A stretch of 64,000 nucleotides of DNA from Verrucomicrobiota bacterium (GTDB lineage Bacteria > Chlamydiota > Chlamydiia > Chlamydiales > Rhabdochlamydiaceae): NCBI GenBank assembly GCA_018240015.1, contig JAFEGJ010000001.1, positions 54,250-118,249 on the forward strand. Reading direction: 5' to 3'. Within the stretch, counting starts at the first letter, position 1; the number at the start of each line of letters is the position of its first letter. Below are positions 61,138 through 64,000 of this stretch, piece by piece. The notes below the pieces were generated by a model. That model saw nothing but the letters and a program-made list of their open reading frames with translations, was not told where the DNA came from and searched no databases. Made by a program: the position numbers and the translations under genes.

Positions 61138-61228
61138 CATTTGTCCTCTCCGTTAAAAAAGTTTGCAAAAAAATCTGCTTTAAGCCACGTTAGGATTTAT
61201 GTTATTTAACCGCTTTGAAAGGAAAATT

Positions 61229-62311
61229 ATGGATAAAAAGAAAAGCATCGTTTCCATTGCCGCAATCATGGCGATCAGCGTTGTATCTGCTGATCAAATG
61301 GCTGGTTCTAAAAATAATCCAGCTGCAAACTCGATAAACCGCGGCCACGAAGTATCGGCTGACCAAATGGGCGCTGGATACAACCAGTCTGCTATGTACG
61401 ATGTCACGGGAACTTGGGATTGGTTCCTTGAGGGAAGTTTTATCTATTGGCAAACCTCTCAAGAAGGTATGGATCTTGGCGTTACTCGAGTCCTGCCTGT
61501 TGGGTCTCCTGGTAGAAAGGTCCGCTACCAAGATTTTGATTACAAGCCTGGGTTTAAAGTAGCTTTGGGCTTTGATACTACTTTCGATGACTGGGTCTTT
61601 TTTGGTGAGTACACATGGCTACACCACAATAACCGTCATACTAAACATTATACAGGCAATACTACACTTAATGCCCGCCCTTGGGTCGATCCTACAAATG
61701 AAACTCATTTAACACGTCTAACATCAAATTGGGACTTCGACTTAGATATTTTCGATTTGGCTTTGAGCAGACCTTTCTACCAAGGAACTCGTTTAACGGT
61801 AAATCCTGTATTTGGTCTTCGTGCAATGTGGCTGGATCAGTCTTTAACGATGCACGTAACTCCAACAGGCAAACCAGCTTCAGTTCGTAACAAGGTTCGT
61901 TACACCAGTGATTCATGGGCCTTGGGTCCTCGAGGAGGATTGCTATCGAATTGGCATTTAGGTGCTGGATTCCGCATCATTGGTAATGCCTATGCGGGAC
62001 TTCTGTATACACGCTATACAAAGGTAAAAGATAAACAAGGAACGCAAGGCGGTGCGACAGCTGTTAGTGTTTCTAATGGTACCCGTAATTGGCTTCGCCC
62101 ACAACTCGAGTTTGATCTTGGTCTAGGCTGGGGACGCTACATCTACGGCGATAAATATCACATCGATTTTTCAGCTACCTATGATTACTTAGTCTTTTTC
62201 AACCAAAACATGATGCGTTGGATGTCAGACAGAGTATCTATTGGAAGCGATGGTGGTCCAAGCAATCTCTATCTTCAGGGATTGACTTTGACAGGACGTT
62301 TTGATTTCTAA
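61229..62311 (+). CDS. MOMP-like outer membrane protein, C
   Basis: The 360-residue product (ATG 61229, GAAAGGA upstream; an earlier ATG at 61199 is less likely) is a close paralog of porin B: signal peptide, two ADQM copies (SADQMAGSK, VSADQMGAGYNQ), FLEGSFIYWQTSQ, YKPGFKVALGFDTTFDDW and a GRFDF end. Variable segments (loops around 85-95, 140-165, 205-215, 330-345) differ from B, where surface loops of a porin would be. Tandem duplication with loop divergence is likely. Followed by a matching terminator. Confidence 0.85.
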   Translation: MDKKKSIVSIAAIMAISVVSADQMAGSKNNPAANSINRGHEVSADQMGAGYNQSAMYDVTGTWDWFLEGSFIYWQTSQEGMDLGVTRVLPVGSPGRKVRYQDFDYKPGFKVALGFDTTFDDWVFFGEYTWLHHNNRHTKHYTGNTTLNARPWVDPTNETHLTRLTSNWDFDLDIFDLALSRPFYQGTRLTVNPVFGLRAMWLDQSLTMHVTPTGKPASVRNKVRYTSDSWALGPRGGLLSNWHLGAGFRIIGNAYAGLLYTRYTKVKDKQGTQGGATAVSVSNGTRNWLRPQLEFDLGLGWGRYIYGDKYHIDFSATYDYLVFFNQNMMRWMSDRVSIGSDGGPSNLYLQGLTLTGRFDF

Positions 62312-62340
62312 TCGGATCTCCTAGGATCGATGGATAAAGA

Positions 62341-62366
62341 CCCCTGCCTAAAGCAGGGGTTTTTTC
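62341..62366 (+). terminator. Terminator after porin C
   Basis: CCCCTGC (62341-62347) pairs with GCAGGGG (62353-62359) with loop CTAAA and a run of seven T. The hairpin core is identical to that after porin B, evidence that the tandem duplication included the terminator. Confidence 0.93.
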
Positions 62367-62417
62367 TTTTCGGCGAAACACCCAAATGCTAAGATCAATC
62401 GGCAAAGAGGTCATCTT

Positions 62418-63179
62418 ATGAACAAGTGGCTACTGGTTCTCTTAGCTTACTGCACTGCCATATCGGCTTTGACTATTAGTCCTGAAACGGCAAACACCCT
62501 CGGTGATCGCATCTGGAAAAATGAATGTGCTGGAACCATCGATGGTCTTACCCATTGGGGTAAAGGAGAAAATTTTCCCTCTCTTGGGATAGGACATTTT
62601 CTTTGGTATCCTACAGGAGTTAAGGAGCGATTTGATGAAGGATTTCCGAAGCTACTTTCTTTTCTTCAGGAGCATGGCGTCTCACTCCCAGCCTGGATTA
62701 AGGAAGCAAAAGGCGCCCCATGGGACTCAAGAGACCACTTTTATCGCCAGTTCCAAAGCGAGCAAATGAAGCAGCTACGCGAGCTCCTGGCTGGGACAAA
62801 AAGCCTCCAAGCGATCTTCATCGCGAAACGCCTTGAAAATGCCCTCCCCCTTATGCTCGAACAAGTCTCTCCCTCTGAAGGTGAGCGCATTTCCGCATTA
62901 TTTTACGAGCTTGCGAAAAGTCCTGAGGGGCTCTATGCCCTCGTTGACTATAACAATTTTAAAGGAGCCGGCGTCTTAGAAAGTGAAAGATATAACGGTC
63001 AAGGTTGGGGCCTCCTCCAAGTTCTCCAGGGAATGCAGACAGCCACTACAGCGGAATTTGTAGCCTCTGCAAAAAAAGTCTTAGCTCAAAGAATCGCCAA
63101 TTCTCCTCCCGAGCGTAATGAAAATCGATGGCGCGCAGGATGGTTCAACCGACTGGACACATATCTCCATGGAACTTGA
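62418..63179 (+). CDS. Secreted hypothetical protein, possible lysozyme-like enzyme
   Basis: The 253-residue product has a signal peptide (MNKWLLVLLAYCTAISA). Conserved-looking blocks are RIWKNECAGTIDGLTHWGKG, FPSLGIGHFLWYP, ALVDYNNFKGAGVLESERYNGQGWGLLQVL and WRAGWFNRLDTYL. The E near the start and the G-H-x-x-W-Y-P block recall glycan hydrolases with lysozyme-like folds, but I do not know the family's activity. Exported to the periplasm or outside. It overlaps the start of the LysE-like gene by 11 bases. Confidence 0.65.
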   Translation: MNKWLLVLLAYCTAISALTISPETANTLGDRIWKNECAGTIDGLTHWGKGENFPSLGIGHFLWYPTGVKERFDEGFPKLLSFLQEHGVSLPAWIKEAKGAPWDSRDHFYRQFQSEQMKQLRELLAGTKSLQAIFIAKRLENALPLMLEQVSPSEGERISALFYELAKSPEGLYALVDYNNFKGAGVLESERYNGQGWGLLQVLQGMQTATTAEFVASAKKVLAQRIANSPPERNENRWRAGWFNRLDTYLHGT

Positions 63180-63789
63180 ATTTTTCCTCAAAGGGGCCAT
63201 TTTAGGATTCTCGATCGCGGCTCCTGTCGGCCCTATCGCTATCCTTTGTATCCGTAGAACCCTTCAATTTGGCCGTCTATCCGGACTTTTTTCGGGTCTT
63301 GGGGCTGCCCTTGCCGACATGATCTACGGCATTATCGCGGCATTTGGACTCACCCTCATCTCCGACTTTTTACTAGCCCAGCAAACCTGGCTTCGAGCTG
63401 TAGGGGGAGCGTTTCTGATCTATTTGGGATTTAAAATCTGCAGGGCAAAATCCCTCGCAAAATCCGAAAAAGTGCCCCATACCACCCTCTTCAAAGATTT
63501 TGCCTCGACCTTTTTGCTCACCATGACCAATCCGATGACCATCGTCGTATTCCTCGCCATCTTTGCAGGTCTGGGCCTCGTCAGCCAAGGCATCTGGAAT
63601 GCGGGATGGCTCGTCTTTGGCGTATTTATGGGGTCAGCCCTCTGGTGGCTCATCTTGAGCGAAGGAATCACTCTTTTTCGTCATAAAATCACCCAAAACG
63701 CCATGCTGTGGATCAACCGTGTCGCCGGCATTATGATCATGGGATTTGGCGTGGGCGCCTGGATTACGATCTGGTGGAATGTGTTTTAA
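63169..63789 (+). CDS. LysE/RhtB-family amino acid exporter
   Basis: The 206-residue product (ATG 63169) has six membrane segments and the LysE family start: FLKGAILGFSIAAPVGPIAILCIRRTL (with APVGP motif), then GLGAALADMIYGIIAAFGL. Members export lysine, threonine or homoserine. A threonine exporter could fit the kbl-tdh pathway elsewhere, but no specific link is visible. It starts within the end of the secreted gene and overlaps the convergent transporter by 4 bases. Confidence 0.9.
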   Translation: MELEFFLKGAILGFSIAAPVGPIAILCIRRTLQFGRLSGLFSGLGAALADMIYGIIAAFGLTLISDFLLAQQTWLRAVGGAFLIYLGFKICRAKSLAKSEKVPHTTLFKDFASTFLLTMTNPMTIVVFLAIFAGLGLVSQGIWNAGWLVFGVFMGSALWWLILSEGITLFRHKITQNAMLWINRVAGIMIMGFGVGAWITIWWNVF

Positions 63790-64000
63790 ATTATTCCAAG
63801 AGCCAGAAGGATTCCAAACAGATACAAGAGGACGATGATCACTTTTTGAATGTGAATAAGAGTGATCTTCTTTAAGAATAGCATCCCCAAACCAACCCCT
63901 CCGATCGCCCCACCCATCGTTGATAACCACAAAGAGCCTTGGATATTTTTAAGTAGCATCCCAAAGCTCAGTCCATAGATGATGAGTCTCACCCCGTCGA
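63786..64000 (-). CDS. C-terminal part of a membrane transporter, TauE/SafE-like (cut by window end)
   Basis: The visible 71 residues run into the window end without a stop upstream, so this is the 3' part of a longer gene. It holds about two hydrophobic segments (LWLSTMGGAIGGVGLGMLFL, KVIIVLLYLFGILLALGII), the pattern of the second half of TauE/SafE sulfite/anion exporters. An internal GTG could act as start but a complete protein this short is unlikely. Confidence 0.55.
   Translation of the reverse strand, partial: DGVRLIIYGLSFGMLLKNIQGSLWLSTMGGAIGGVGLGMLFLKKITLIHIQKVIIVLLYLFGILLALGII

Overview
The window reads as a chromosomal segment of a member of the Chlamydiota, most likely an environmental (amoeba- or arthropod-associated) lineage rather than Chlamydia itself. 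Gene blocks match the chlamydial order as I remember it from C. trachomatis: tig-clpP-clpX; a type III secretion (T3SS) block from the CT663-type chaperone through CdsD, E, F, G, CT668, N, O, P, Q and Pkn5 to CdsC; clpP2-glyA; CT398-rnpB; xerC with an ABC-F ATPase; and rnz, lon, tsaB, rpsU, dnaJ. Porin-like proteins resembling the Legionella-type MOMP family, F-box and RING/U-box proteins, three toxin-antitoxin-type loci and tdh-kbl point away from Chlamydia towards Simkania-, Waddlia- or Criblamydia-like relatives. The exact lineage is inference; no rRNA is present to settle it.

Layout. 1-253: the 3' end of a tRNA (probably Gly) and a second truncated copy of it, around a structured spacer. 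272-3487: tig, clpP, clpX. 3471-3945: a HicB-like protein and a shortened antitoxin on the minus strand. 4006-13704: T3SS export, needle, ATPase, stalk, C-ring and kinase genes on the plus strand, mostly with tiny gaps or overlaps. 13755-16121: three unrelated genes with AT-richer codon use, sitting between pkn5 and cdsC. 16222-21608: an oversized secretin with nine tandem repeats, a TPR-like lipoprotein and a YidD-like protein. 21611-25901: a secreted glycosyltransferase-like protein, a PfkB kinase, higBA and der. 25902-28749: an unstable island with an F-box protein, a broken transposase fused to a copied piece of der, and a RING/U-box-like protein. 28864-38386: a SNF2 helicase, tdh, kbl, clpP2, glyA, a CT398-like protein and RNase P RNA. 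38435-45186: five tandem paralogs of secreted beta-propeller-like proteins, interrupted by a fragment of the F-box gene. 45229-58595: housekeeping genes (xerC, ABC-F, rnz, rhomboid, a heptose adenylyltransferase-like protein, lon, tsaB, rpsU, dnaJ, def, a NamZ-like amidase-family muramidase and an M19 dipeptidase), plus phd/vapC and a run of GC-rich hairpins. 58608-64000: three MOMP-like outer membrane proteins around a 165-bp palindromic element, a secreted lysozyme-like protein and two transporters.

The theme is host interaction. The T3SS could deliver ubiquitin-system mimics (F-box and RING/U-box); the MOMP-like proteins and possibly the propeller proteins would form the cell envelope surface. 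The best candidates for something little described are the five-gene propeller cluster, the nine-repeat secretin, the F-box/RING pair inside a scrambled locus, and the long palindromic element between divergent porin genes.
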